Of a stretch of 42,528 bases of DNA, positions 26,477 to 35,969 are shown piece by piece. The DNA lies in assembly GCA_026169045.1 (NCBI GenBank), contig JAPFDH010000035.1:1-42528 (forward strand). Direction: 5' to 3'. The translations under genes were made by a program, and so were the position numbers. Source of the DNA: Lachnospiraceae bacterium (GTDB lineage Bacteria; Bacillota; Clostridia; Lachnospirales; Lachnospiraceae). The notes under the pieces are model-generated. The model was not told where the DNA came from and ran no database searches. It saw only the letters and a list, made by a program, of their open reading frames with translations. Each line of letters starts with the position of its first letter. Positions within the stretch are counted from its first letter, which is position 1.

Positions 26477-27739
26477 TTATTTATATTTTTCCAGTCCCGG
26501 ATAATCCAATGTAGCAAAATAATCTGCCGGAGTTTCCGCACGTCTAATCAGCTTCACGGTATTGTCTTCTTTTAAAAGCAGTTCCGCACTTCTTAATTTT
26601 CCGTTATAATTATACCCCATAGAAAATCCGTGCGCACCGGTATCGTGAATCGCTACATAATCTCCAATTTCAATTTCAGGGAGCATACGGTCAATGGCAA
26701 ACTTATCATTATTTTCACACAATCCTCCTGTGACATCATATTTATGATCACATGGATTATTTTCTTTACCAAGTACCGTAATGTGATGATAAGAACCATA
26801 CATAGCCGGCCGCATCAGATTGGCTGCACACGCATCCAGTCCCACATAATCTTTATAAATGTGTTTCATATGCAGAACTTTTGCAATCAAATGTCCATAC
26901 GGTGCCAGCATAAAACGTCCCAATTCGGTAAAAATAGCCACATCATCCATACCCGCTGAAGTCAGCACTTCTTCATATACTTTTCTAACTTCTTCACCGA
27001 TTGCCAAAATATCATTTGGTTCCTGATCCGGTCTGTAATTCACTCCAACACCGCCGGATAAGTTGATGAAAGCAATATGCACACCCACTTCTTTCGACAA
27101 TTCAACTGCCAATTCAAATAGAATTCTTGCCAGTTTTGGATAATAGCCAAGAGCCACTGTATTGCTCGCTAAAAATGCATGAATTCCAAAATGTTTTACT
27201 CCATGTGCTTTCATTTTTGTAAATGCTTCTTTCATCTGTTCTTTCGTCATACCATATTTTGCATCTTTTGGAGTATCCATAATTTCATTTTGAAGTGTAA
27301 AATCCCCACCCGGATTATAGCGGCAGCACATGGTTTCCTGAAAAGGAGCAATATTGGCATAATAATCCACATGACTCAAATCATCAAAATTTATGATTGC
27401 TCCAAGTTCAGCAGCTTTTTTAAAATCCATCTCCGGAGTCACATTGGAAGAAAACATGATATCATGTCCCTTTAATCCCACTGCATCTGCCATTAAAAGT
27501 TCTGTATAAGAAGAGCAATCTGCTCCAATTCCCTCTTTTTTTAAAAGTTCCATCAAATATGGATTTGGCGTTGCCTTTACAGCAAAATATTCACGAAATC
27601 CTTTATTCCAGGAAAATGCTTTTTTTAATTTTCTTGCATTTTCTACAATCCCCTTTTCATCATAAATGTGAAACGGTGTCGGATATGTTTTTACAATTTC
27701 CTGAATCTGTTCCAACGTCACAAACGGTTTCTTTTCCAT
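26477..27739 (-). CDS. lysA: diaminopimelate decarboxylase
   Basis: A PLP enzyme of the ornithine/DAP decarboxylase fold, forming L-lysine from meso-diaminopimelate. From ATG 27739 (AGGAGG seven bases upstream) it has 420 residues; PLP-binding Lys55 is in YFAVKATPNP, the phosphate-binding NLSGGVGVNY lies near 225, and the catalytic CENNDKF near 345 carries the expected Cys from the second subunit. The family also includes related decarboxylases, but the sequence order fits LysA. It is the last gene of the corA-rhomboid-lysA operon. A lysine riboswitch is not visible in the short gap upstream. Confidence 0.9.
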   Translation of the reverse strand: MEKKPFVTLEQIQEIVKTYPTPFHIYDEKGIVENARKLKKAFSWNKGFREYFAVKATPNPYLMELLKKEGIGADCSSYTELLMADAVGLKGHDIMFSSNVTPEMDFKKAAELGAIINFDDLSHVDYYANIAPFQETMCCRYNPGGDFTLQNEIMDTPKDAKYGMTKEQMKEAFTKMKAHGVKHFGIHAFLASNTVALGYYPKLARILFELAVELSKEVGVHIAFINLSGGVGVNYRPDQEPNDILAIGEEVRKVYEEVLTSAGMDDVAIFTELGRFMLAPYGHLIAKVLHMKHIYKDYVGLDACAANLMRPAMYGSYHHITVLGKENNPCDHKYDVTGGLCENNDKFAIDRMLPEIEIGDYVAIHDTGAHGFSMGYNYNGKLRSAELLLKEDNTVKLIRRAETPADYFATLDYPGLEKYK

Positions 27740-27800
27740 CACATTTCCTCCTATGTCTGTCAATTAATGCTTTTTCCTTTGTCATCCAATTCTTCAATGT

Positions 27801-28661
27801 TTAATTTTTTGTGGGCGGCTGACTATTTCCCTGAAACGTCACATGTTTATGGGTATATAAATGATCTTGACAATATTCATAATGCCCTTCACATTTTGAA
27901 CAATATCGAAATTCCAGATCATCACCGTCCAACTCAGTGCGTCCGCAAACAGCACACTTATGTTTCGGACCATTGGTCGGTTTTGCATTTTTCTCAAACG
28001 CATATTTCCGTTTAATCTGTGTTGGTGATATTCTTCTATAATTCCTTGTGGCAGCAAAAAATACCAAAAAGTTTATCAGTGACATAATAATCATGACTTT
28101 TGTACTCCATCCATATGAAGTTGTCCAACTGGATGCAAGAAACTCATAGATATAATATGCCCCACTGATAAGAGCCATCCACTTCGCTTTGATAGGAATA
28201 ATAAAATACAAATAAAACTGCATATTGGGAAACAACGCAGCAAATGCAAAAAACATAGAAGCATTTAAATAGGATGTGCTTAACGATGTCATATCCTGCC
28301 CTGTTATAAAATAAACGACTGCTGCTCCGATTACCTGTCCCAAAAGTCCGGAAATAATGTATAAATTTTGACGAAAAGCTCCCCATGCCCGTTCCAGAGA
28401 CATACCAATCATATAATACACCAGACAGAACAAAAGAAGACTTAATGGATTAAACGATGTAGGTACAAAAATATATGTGATGATTCTCCATATCTGCCCA
28501 TGTAAAATTTTCTGCATACTAAATGTTAAATAGGACAAAAACACAGGATTTACAAGCATCAACACATAACCGGCTACATTTGCAATGATAATATACAGCA
28601 TCAGATTTGGTATGGCGTACCGTCCGTATTTTCGTTCCAACCTATTAATTAAATTGCTCAT
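27801..28661 (-). CDS. rhomboid-family membrane protein with zinc-ribbon tail
   Basis: A 286-residue protein with about six hydrophobic helices in a rhomboid/derlin-like layout (residues 18-205), including the L1 motif GQIWRIITYIF near 55-65. The active-site GxSG of rhomboid proteases is replaced by NASM near residue 134, and no conserved His is seen in the last helix, so I infer a pseudoprotease. The C-terminus (233-275) is a cytoplasmic cysteine-rich module, CAVCGR...YCSKCEGHYEYCQDH, likely a zinc ribbon. ATG follows AAAGGA by about nine bases. It lies 18 bases after corA and 61 before lysA. Function unknown. Confidence 0.75.
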   Translation of the reverse strand: MSNLINRLERKYGRYAIPNLMLYIIIANVAGYVLMLVNPVFLSYLTFSMQKILHGQIWRIITYIFVPTSFNPLSLLLFCLVYYMIGMSLERAWGAFRQNLYIISGLLGQVIGAAVVYFITGQDMTSLSTSYLNASMFFAFAALFPNMQFYLYFIIPIKAKWMALISGAYYIYEFLASSWTTSYGWSTKVMIIMSLINFLVFFAATRNYRRISPTQIKRKYAFEKNAKPTNGPKHKCAVCGRTELDGDDLEFRYCSKCEGHYEYCQDHLYTHKHVTFQGNSQPPTKN

Positions 28662-28679
28662 ACATACAATCCTTTCTAC

Positions 28680-29621
28680 TTAGAACATATTTTTCCGTTT
28701 AAATATTATAGCAACAATTCCTGATATTAATGCGGCAATTCCGATTACTATCCAAAAACCATTTACTGAATCTGCAAACGGCATTCCCTCCACTCTCAGA
28801 TTCATTCCATAAAAGCTAGCAATCATAGTCGGAATAGACATAATAATTGTAATAGACGCCAAAAATTTCATAGAAATATTTAGATTATTGGAAATAACCG
28901 ATGAAAACGTGTTCATTGTACCACTCAAAATTCCCGTATAAACATTTGCCATCTCAATTGCCTGTTTATTTTCTACAATAACATCTTCCAAAAGTTCCGT
29001 ATCTTCCGGATACTTTTTTATTTTTTCATTTCTCATTAATCGTTCCATCACCAATTCATTGGAACGCAAAGAAGTCGTGAAATACACCAGAGACTTTTCG
29101 AGTTCACGAAGTTCCAAAAGTTCTTTATTTTTTGTAAATTTCTTTAGATTTCGTTCTATCTCCTCACTTTTTTTATCAATATTTCTCAGATACTGCAGAT
29201 ATAGAGAAGCATTTCGATACAAAATCTGCAGGATAAACCGCGTTTTCATATGCGTGTGAAAACCTCGCACACGCCCTTTGACAAATGCGCTTAGTACAGG
29301 AGTCTCTTCCAAACAGATCGTGAAAATCACATCATCTGTCATAATAATACCAAGAGGAATCGTTTCGTACCAGTCTTTATCATTTCTCTCCTCAATAATA
29401 GGAATATCCACAACAATCAGGGTATAATTATCCTCCGTCTCTATACGAGAACGTTCTTCTTCATCCAATGATGCCCTAACATCACTGATATCAATGTGAA
29501 ACTGTTGCGCAATCTGTGTAATCTCTGCATTGGTCGGGTCCGTCAAAGCTACCCAGCAGTTCTTAACTATGGAATCACATTCCTTCACTATTCCATTCTC
29601 CGTAAGATATATTTTCTGCAC
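28680..29621 (-). CDS. corA: CorA-type magnesium/divalent cation transporter
   Basis: A 313-residue CorA-family channel. A cytoplasmic funnel domain (1-245) is followed by two membrane helices, with the YGMN selectivity motif at the end of the first near residue 273 and a basic KRKNMF end. Such channels bring Mg2+, or Co2+/Ni2+ in some branches, down the membrane potential. The best start is GTG at 29621, eight bases after GGAGG; a TTG two codons earlier is too close to the site. It is first in an operon with the rhomboid-like protein and lysA under the consensus promoter at 29719-29747. Confidence 0.92.
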   Translation of the reverse strand: MQKIYLTENGIVKECDSIVKNCWVALTDPTNAEITQIAQQFHIDISDVRASLDEEERSRIETEDNYTLIVVDIPIIEERNDKDWYETIPLGIIMTDDVIFTICLEETPVLSAFVKGRVRGFHTHMKTRFILQILYRNASLYLQYLRNIDKKSEEIERNLKKFTKNKELLELRELEKSLVYFTTSLRSNELVMERLMRNEKIKKYPEDTELLEDVIVENKQAIEMANVYTGILSGTMNTFSSVISNNLNISMKFLASITIIMSIPTMIASFYGMNLRVEGMPFADSVNGFWIVIGIAALISGIVAIIFKRKNMF

Positions 29622-29718
29622 AAGCAACTCCTCCTTCCTGCATTAATAAGATCCGAACGTTTCGGTTCCCTTTTGCCCAGTTCTTGTATCTTTTTCCTAC
29701 AGACATACAATCACGTAC

Positions 29719-29747
29719 ATTATAATTTTATCGGGTCTGTTTGTCAA
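29719..29747 (-). promoter_or_regulatory. consensus promoter of the corA operon
   Basis: On the minus strand a perfect TTGACA (29742-29747) and a perfect TATAAT (29719-29724) are separated by 17 bp. The start is near 29712, giving a leader of about 90 bases that includes a CCGAAC/GTTTCGG near-palindrome at 29653-29665. Confidence 0.75.
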
Positions 29748-29832
29748 ACTAATTTCCTATTGGTTCTTTGATTTTTACAAAATCTTAACAATGTTTCAAT
29801 TTTATTCCTACTTATTTCATATATTTGGATGA

Positions 29833-29861
29833 TTGCAATTTGACATCAAAAGACCTATAAT
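29833..29861 (+). promoter_or_regulatory. promoter of the activase fusion gene
   Basis: TTGCAA (29833-29838) and TATAAT (29856-29861) are spaced by 17 bp. The predicted start near 29868 gives a leader of about 50 bases before the TTG start at 29917. Confidence 0.55.
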
Positions 29862-29916
29862 ATTATGGGTTTCTTTTGTTCACAAAAGGGCCACTAAAAC
29901 AAAGGAGGTAACATCA

Positions 29917-32900
29917 TTGGCAACAAACAGCAAAATTAACAAACCACATCACACCCTTGGAATCGACATTGGTTCCACAACTGTCAAAATTGCCATTCTC
30001 GATGATAACAACCAAATTTTATTTGCCGACTATGAACGTCATTATGCTAATATACAAGAAACTTTGGCCGGACTGTTAAAAAAAGCGTTGGATATGCTGG
30101 GACCTATGACACTTTCCCCTTCCATTACCGGCTCAGGCGGACTGACACTTTCAAAACACTTACAAATTCCGTTTACACAAGAGGTTGTTGCAGTTGCCAC
30201 CAGTTTAAAAGATTATGCACCGCATACGGATGTAGCCATTGAACTGGGTGGAGAAGACGCGAAAATCATTTATTTTACCAACGGAATTGATCAGCGTATG
30301 AATGGAATTTGCGCAGGTGGAACCGGATCTTTTATCGACCAAATGGCTTCTCTTTTACAGACAGATGCCGCAGGTCTGAATGAATATGCAAAGAACTACA
30401 AAGCAATCTATCCCATTGCTGCCCGTTGCGGGGTTTTTGCAAAAACAGATATCCAACCGCTAATCAATGAAGGAGCTACGAAAGAGGATCTTTCTGCTTC
30501 TATTTTTCAGGCAGTAGTAAATCAGACCATTTCTGGATTAGCTTGTGGAAAACCAATTCGAGGAAATGTGGCATTTTTAGGTGGTCCGCTCCATTTTCTT
30601 TCTGAATTGCGTGCAGCATTTATCCGTACTCTCGGTCTGGAAGGAGATGCCATTATTGCACCTGAACACTCCCATCTTTTTGCGGCAATTGGAGCAGCCA
30701 TGAACAGTAAGGAAGATGTCGTTGTTGATATCGAAGAACTTTCTGACCGTCTCACAAAAGGCATCGAAATGGATTTTGAAATTAAGCGTATGCAGCCTTT
30801 ATTTCAAAATGAAGCCGAATATGCTGAATTTACGAAGCGTCACAGTTTACATACCGTAAAAAAGGGAGATTTATCCACCTATCACGGAAATTGTTATTTA
30901 GGCGTTGATGCCGGTTCTACTACGACAAAAGTTGCTCTCGTCGGTGAAGATGGTACACTGCTTTATTCTTTCTATAGCAGCAATAATGGTAGTCCGCTTT
31001 CCACTACCGTCCGTGCCATGAGACAAATTCATGAACAACTGCCTAAAGATGCCCACATTGCTTACTCTTGTTCTACAGGCTATGGAGAAGCATTGCTAAA
31101 AGCTGCTTTAATGTTGGATGAAGGAGAAGTGGAAACAGTTGCTCATTATTATGCCGCTGCATTTTTCCAACCGGACGTCGATTGTATTTTGGATATTGGC
31201 GGTCAGGACATGAAATGTATTAAAATCAAAAACAACACAGTTGATAGTGTACAGTTAAATGAAGCCTGCTCATCCGGATGCGGTTCTTTCATTGAGACTT
31301 TTGCAAAATCCCTAAATTATTCCGTTGCTGATTTTGCAAAAGCGGCTCTCTATGCGGAAAATCCCGTCGATCTTGGCACACGTTGTACGGTATTTATGAA
31401 TTCCAACGTAAAGCAAGCCCAAAAGGAAGGAGCACAGGTATCCGATATTTCCGCTGGTTTGGCATATTCCGTTATTAAAAATGCTCTTTATAAAGTTATC
31501 AAAATCACCGATGCCAAAGACCTGGGAAATCATGTTGTTGTACAAGGCGGAACTTTCTATAACGATGCTGTTCTGAGAAGTTTTGAACGAATAGCCGGAT
31601 GCGAAGCCGTTCGGCCTGATATTGCCGGAATCATGGGGGCTTTTGGTGCTGCTCTCGTTGCCCGTGAACGGTTTGAACCGGGAAAACAGACAACAATGCT
31701 CTCTATTGATGATATTTTGGCGTTGAAATATACAACCAAAATGACTCGTTGCCAGGGATGTCTGAACCATTGTCTGTTAACCATAAACCGATTCAGTAAC
31801 GGCCGTCAATTTATAACCGGTAACCGTTGTGAAAAAGGTCTCGGAAAAGAAAAGAACAAGGAAAATATTCCTAATTTATTTGATTATAAATACCATCGCA
31901 CCTTTGACTATGAACCATTGCCAAAGGATAAAGCCCCCCGTGGTGTTATAGGTATTCCCCGCGTATTAAATCTTTATGAAAATTACCCCTTCTGGGCTGT
32001 TTTCTTTAAAAAGCTCGGTTTTTCTGTTGTTCTTTCTCCCCAGTCTACCCGGAAAATTTATGAACTGGGCATTGAATCGATCCCCAGCGAATCGGAATGT
32101 TATCCGGCTAAGATTGCACATGGGCATGTTTCTTGGTTGGTTCGCCAAGGGATAAAAACCATATTCTATCCTTGTATTCCATACGAGCGGGTCGAATCGG
32201 AAACAGCACAAAACCACTATAATTGTCCTATTGTCACTTCCTATGCCGAGAATATCAAAAACAATGTGGAAGAACTGAAAACCGAACAAGTTCGTTTTCT
32301 AAACCCATTTATGGCATTTACCAACGAACAAATTTTAACAAAACGACTCGTTGAGGTATTCCAACAGGAATTTCATATTCCAAAAGATGAGATAATATCT
32401 GCTGCATCTGCTGCGTGGCGAGAACTGGATCAGGTTCGTGAAGACATTCGTCATAAAGGGGAAGAAACCCTTAAATATATGAAAGAGACCGGTCGCCGTG
32501 GTATTGTACTGGCCGGACGTCCTTATCATATTGATCCTGAAATCAACCATGGTATTCCAGAATTAATTACCTCTTATGGCATTGCTGTTCTTACAGAAGA
32601 CTCGGTTGCCCACCTTGGAAAACTTGACGGGCATTTGATCGTTATGGATCAATGGATGTATCATTCACGTCTTTATGCTGCTGCTCAATTCGTCCGCACA
32701 CAAGATAATTTGGATCTGATTCAGCTAAATTCATTTGGTTGTGGCCTTGACGCAGTAACTACAGATGGAGTCAGTGATATCTTAACTGGTTCAGGAAAAA
32801 TTTATACCGTATTAAAAATTGATGAAGTTAACAATCTGGGGGCTGCACGTATCCGCATTCGTTCTCTGATTTCAGCACTTCGCGTTCGCGAAAAGAAACA

Positions 32901-34182
32901 TATCGAACGGAAAGTAGTTTCTTCTGCTTATCATCGTGTGGAATTTACAAAAGAAATGAAAGAAACTTACACCATTCTCTGCCCTCAAATGACACCAATA
33001 CATTTTGATCTCATTCAACATGCAATCAGTTCTTCCGGCTATCGTGTTGTCGTTTTACCGGAAAGTAAAGATGCCATTGATACAGGATTAAAATATGTCA
33101 ACAATGATGCCTGCTATCCGTCTTTAATTGTAGTTGGTCAGATTATGAATGCTCTCCTTTCCGGAAAGTATGACTTAAACCATGTCGCCATATTTATGAG
33201 CCAAACCGGCGGTGGCTGCCGTGCATCCAATTATATCGGATTCATCCGCCGTGCTCTGGAAAAAGCAGGTATGGGACATATTCCTGTAATTTCCGTAAAC
33301 TTAAGCGGATTAGAAAGTAATCCCGGTTTTAAATTCACAGTTCCGATGTTGGTAAAGGCCATGCAGGCAGTTGTCTATGGGGATGTATTCATGCGGGTTG
33401 TCTATCGTACTCGTCCATACGAAAAGACTCCGGGATCTGCCAATGCTCTTCATGAAAAATGGAAAAAAATCTGTATCCGTTCCTTAGACCGAAAAGGATT
33501 CAGTATGCGGGAATTTAACCGAAATCTGCGCGGTATTATCCATGATTTTGATAACCTTCCTCTTTTGGACATAAAGAAACCACGTGTCGGCATTGTAGGA
33601 GAAATTCTTGTTAAATTCCTTCCAACAGCAAACAATCAGATTGTAGACCTTTTGGAACGAGAAGGCGCAGAAGCAGTTATGCCTGATCTATTGGATTTTC
33701 TTCTCTACTGCTTTTATAATTCCAACTTCAAAGCAGAAAAACTGGGAATGAATACATGGACTGCCCGCTTCTGTAATATGGGAATCTCCCTTTTGGAATA
33801 TATGAGAAAAGTGGCGAAAAAGGAATTTGAAAAGAGCCGTCATTTTGATCCCCCCAGCACCATTGATCGCTTGGCAAAAATGGCTGATCCGTTTGTATCT
33901 CTGGGCAACCAAACAGGTGAGGGTTGGTTTTTAACCGGAGAAATGCTGGAATTAATCCACAGTGGTGTCAATAATATTGTCTGCACACAACCATTTGGCT
34001 GTCTGCCAAACCATATTGTTGGAAAAGGAGTAATCAAAGAACTTCGGCACCAATATCCAAATTCCAATATTATCGCTGTTGACTACGATCCAGGTGCTTC
34101 AGAAGTAAATCAGCTTAACCGTATCAAATTAATGCTGGCTACTGCTCAAAAAAATCTGGAAGCTGAGAATACACCGACCTAA
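29917..34182 (+). CDS. large fused acyl-CoA dehydratase activase (BadF/HgdC-type)
   Basis: A 1421-residue protein starting at TTG, eight bases after GGAGG (AAAGGAGGTAACATCA). Two BadF/BadG/BcrA/HgdC ATPase domains are in tandem: the first has [12 protein letters not shown] near residue 15 and [10 protein letters not shown] (Cys132); the second has [12 protein letters not shown] near 328 and CGSFIE (Cys455). A cysteine cluster CQGCLNHC with GNRC follows near 612-630, then a region beginning [15 protein letters not shown] near 680, and an HgdB-like part with [13 protein letters not shown] near 1093. Such activases pump one electron into 2-hydroxyacyl-CoA dehydratases using ATP. No dehydratase subunits, CoA-transferase or ferredoxin lie nearby, so its partner is not in the window. 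A terminator follows. Confidence 0.9.
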   Translation: MATNSKINKPHHTLGIDIGSTTVKIAILDDNNQILFADYERHYANIQETLAGLLKKALDMLGPMTLSPSITGSGGLTLSKHLQIPFTQEVVAVATSLKDYAPHTDVAIELGGEDAKIIYFTNGIDQRMNGICAGGTGSFIDQMASLLQTDAAGLNEYAKNYKAIYPIAARCGVFAKTDIQPLINEGATKEDLSASIFQAVVNQTISGLACGKPIRGNVAFLGGPLHFLSELRAAFIRTLGLEGDAIIAPEHSHLFAAIGAAMNSKEDVVVDIEELSDRLTKGIEMDFEIKRMQPLFQNEAEYAEFTKRHSLHTVKKGDLSTYHGNCYLGVDAGSTTTKVALVGEDGTLLYSFYSSNNGSPLSTTVRAMRQIHEQLPKDAHIAYSCSTGYGEALLKAALMLDEGEVETVAHYYAAAFFQPDVDCILDIGGQDMKCIKIKNNTVDSVQLNEACSSGCGSFIETFAKSLNYSVADFAKAALYAENPVDLGTRCTVFMNSNVKQAQKEGAQVSDISAGLAYSVIKNALYKVIKITDAKDLGNHVVVQGGTFYNDAVLRSFERIAGCEAVRPDIAGIMGAFGAALVARERFEPGKQTTMLSIDDILALKYTTKMTRCQGCLNHCLLTINRFSNGRQFITGNRCEKGLGKEKNKENIPNLFDYKYHRTFDYEPLPKDKAPRGVIGIPRVLNLYENYPFWAVFFKKLGFSVVLSPQSTRKIYELGIESIPSESECYPAKIAHGHVSWLVRQGIKTIFYPCIPYERVESETAQNHYNCPIVTSYAENIKNNVEELKTEQVRFLNPFMAFTNEQILTKRLVEVFQQEFHIPKDEIISAASAAWRELDQVREDIRHKGEETLKYMKETGRRGIVLAGRPYHIDPEINHGIPELITSYGIAVLTEDSVAHLGKLDGHLIVMDQWMYHSRLYAAAQFVRTQDNLDLIQLNSFGCGLDAVTTDGVSDILTGSGKIYTVLKIDEVNNLGAARIRIRSLISALRVREKKHIERKVVSSAYHRVEFTKEMKETYTILCPQMTPIHFDLIQHAISSSGYRVVVLPESKDAIDTGLKYVNNDACYPSLIVVGQIMNALLSGKYDLNHVAIFMSQTGGGCRASNYIGFIRRALEKAGMGHIPVISVNLSGLESNPGFKFTVPMLVKAMQAVVYGDVFMRVVYRTRPYEKTPGSANALHEKWKKICIRSLDRKGFSMREFNRNLRGIIHDFDNLPLLDIKKPRVGIVGEILVKFLPTANNQIVDLLEREGAEAVMPDLLDFLLYCFYNSNFKAEKLGMNTWTARFCNMGISLLEYMRKVAKKEFEKSRHFDPPSTIDRLAKMADPFVSLGNQTGEGWFLTGEMLELIHSGVNNIVCTQPFGCLPNHIVGKGVIKELRHQYPNSNIIAVDYDPGASEVNQLNRIKLMLATAQKNLEAENTPT

Positions 34183-34219
34183 TAATAATTTAAAATATAC
34201 GATCAGAATAATATAAAAT

Positions 34220-34260
34220 AGCCGCCAAAATGTTACATAACAGAAAACATTTTGGCGGCT
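34220..34260. terminator. bidirectional terminator
   Basis: AGCCGCCAAAATGTT pairs with AACATTTTGGCGGCT and is followed by TTTTTA on plus; the minus side is ATTTTATATT. It separates the activase gene from the converging MATE gene. Confidence 0.9.
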
Positions 34261-34273
34261 TTTTACAATTCAA

Positions 34274-35671
34274 TTAAACGGATTTTATATCCCATCGTTT
34301 CTTTACAGCAAAATAACAAATTAGATGAACGGACCAAGTCAAAAACCATGATACCGGATAAGATAAATACAAGACAAACAAAGTCGGTGTCCATGCAAAG
34401 ATTGTAAAAATCCAAATAATACGAAGTGCACATGACCCCATCAATGATACCACCATAGGCATAACAGAGTATCCCAATCCTCTCAACACTCCTACCATCG
34501 TATCCATTAATCCACAGAAGAAATATGTTGTACATATAATCTGCATTCTCTGAAGTCCGAAAGAAACCACCTGCGGATCACTGGAATAAATATGAAGCAG
34601 CTGTGTTCCCAGGAAATAAGCACCATATCCCATTACCAATCCTACAATAACGACAAGAACCTGACACAAAAATGCCACCCTTTTTATTCGGTCGGTTTTA
34701 CCACCACCCAAATTCTGACTGGTAAAACTGAGAGCCGTCTGATGAAAAGAATTCATCGCATTGTAGATAAATCCCTCGATATTGCTTGCCGCAGTATTTC
34801 CAGCCATGGTAAGCGAACCAAATGAATTAATGGAAGATTGAATCAAAACATTGGATATCGAAAAAATGGCTCCCTGCATACCTGCCGGTACTCCAATTCG
34901 AATCATGCGCATCAGCTTATCTTTATGTATCCGCAATTGTTTTATGTGCACATGAAGACATCCTTCACTTTTTATCAAACACCGCAATACCAACAATGCG
35001 GACACGATCTGTGATATTACCGTTGCAGTGGCGACCCCTGCAACGCCCATATTCAGTACAATAACAAAAAATAAATTCAATACGACATTGACAACACCTG
35101 CCAAAAGTAAAAAATACAAGGGTCTTCTTGTATCCCCCACTGCACGTAAAATCGCACTTCCAAAATTATAAAGCATCATAACAGGCATACCTATAAAATA
35201 AATTCGCATATATAACGTCGCCTGTTCCAATACATCATCCGGAGTTCCCATCCAGGTTAACATCAATTTCGATAATGAAACTCCCAATATAATCAATGCT
35301 ACGCCACATATCAAACTTGTCAATATAGCTGTGTGAATCGTTTCGCTTACTTCTTTTTCCTTTTTTGCACCATAATATTGCGCTACCAATACATTGGTTC
35401 CAATGGACAATCCTATAAAAACATTGATAAGAAGGTTAATCAGGGATCCTGTAGACCCCACTGCTGCCAGTGCCTCATTTCCGGCAAATCTTCCCACAAC
35501 TACAATATCCGCTGCATTAAATAAAAGCTGCAAAATTCCAGACAACATAAGTGGTACGGCGAACAGGATAATTTTTCCCAGAAGCGGACCATTACACATA
35601 TCAATTTCATATGATTTTGCACCTTTTCTTTGACCAGCAGAATTCGATTCTCCTGCTTTTCTGATGTTCAC
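34274..35671 (-). CDS. MATE family efflux transporter
   Basis: A 465-residue protein with 12 membrane helices of the MATE (multidrug and toxin extrusion) family. Diagnostic features: the N-terminal PLMLSGILQLLFNAADIVVVGRFAGNEALAAVG, a repeat of the same pattern in the second half (GVPAGMQGAIFSISNVLIQSSIN), and PVMMLYNFGSAILRAVGDTRRPL near 175-195. Such transporters export drugs or metabolites using Na+ or H+ gradients. The start is GTG, about eight bases after AAGGAGG; a TTG frame seven codons up would contain the site. The gene converges with the activase fusion. Confidence 0.93.
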   Translation of the reverse strand: MNIRKAGESNSAGQRKGAKSYEIDMCNGPLLGKIILFAVPLMLSGILQLLFNAADIVVVGRFAGNEALAAVGSTGSLINLLINVFIGLSIGTNVLVAQYYGAKKEKEVSETIHTAILTSLICGVALIILGVSLSKLMLTWMGTPDDVLEQATLYMRIYFIGMPVMMLYNFGSAILRAVGDTRRPLYFLLLAGVVNVVLNLFFVIVLNMGVAGVATATVISQIVSALLVLRCLIKSEGCLHVHIKQLRIHKDKLMRMIRIGVPAGMQGAIFSISNVLIQSSINSFGSLTMAGNTAASNIEGFIYNAMNSFHQTALSFTSQNLGGGKTDRIKRVAFLCQVLVVIVGLVMGYGAYFLGTQLLHIYSSDPQVVSFGLQRMQIICTTYFFCGLMDTMVGVLRGLGYSVMPMVVSLMGSCALRIIWIFTIFAWTPTLFVLYLSYPVSWFLTWSVHLICYFAVKKRWDIKSV

Positions 35672-35789
35672 TTTTTCTTCCTCCTTTTTCAATTTACGTT
35701 TTCCAGTTTTCTGGAGGCATTATCTTGATTGATACGCATAAAAAACCTATTATGATTATTCTATTCCTATAACCGATCTATTACAAGAC

Positions 35790-35818
35790 TTGAATCCTTA
35801 GAGAAAATCTGTTATAAT
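35790..35818 (+). promoter_or_regulatory. upstream promoter of nhaC-pduB
   Basis: TTGAAT (35790-35795) and TATAAT (35813-35818) are spaced by 17 bp, with a start near 35825. Confidence 0.6.
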
Positions 35819-35883
35819 AACAACTATTTTTTATAATTATATTTAATACAATACAAAAAAGTTTTCATTTTTTATGAATTCGC

Positions 35884-35912
35884 TTGAAAAAACATGGTCT
35901 TCTCTTTATACT
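35884..35912 (+). promoter_or_regulatory. second, proximal promoter of nhaC-pduB
   Basis: TTGAAA (35884-35889) and TATACT (35907-35912) are spaced by 17 bp, with a start near 35919 and a leader of about 50 bases before the TTG start at 35970. Tandem promoters suggest two modes of control. Confidence 0.5.
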
Positions 35913-35969
35913 ATAATAAGCTTTTATATGAAATCATTTCAAAATCTAAACAAAAAGGAGGATATGTAT

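Noticed and set aside
27740-27800. Lysine riboswitch controlling lysA
   Set aside because: The 61-base gap is too short for an L-box, and lysA is the third gene of an operon that begins with corA.
29653-29665. LexA-like box before corA (CCGAACGTTTCGG)
   Set aside because: It is a near-palindrome without the four-base centre of the CGAAC-N4-GTTCG consensus; corA is not an SOS gene.
35874-35969. Longer N-terminus of NhaC starting at ATG 35874
   Set aside because: It has no ribosome-binding site, overlaps a promoter at 35884-35912, and the extra 32 residues do not fit the family; TTG 35970 is well placed after GGAGG.
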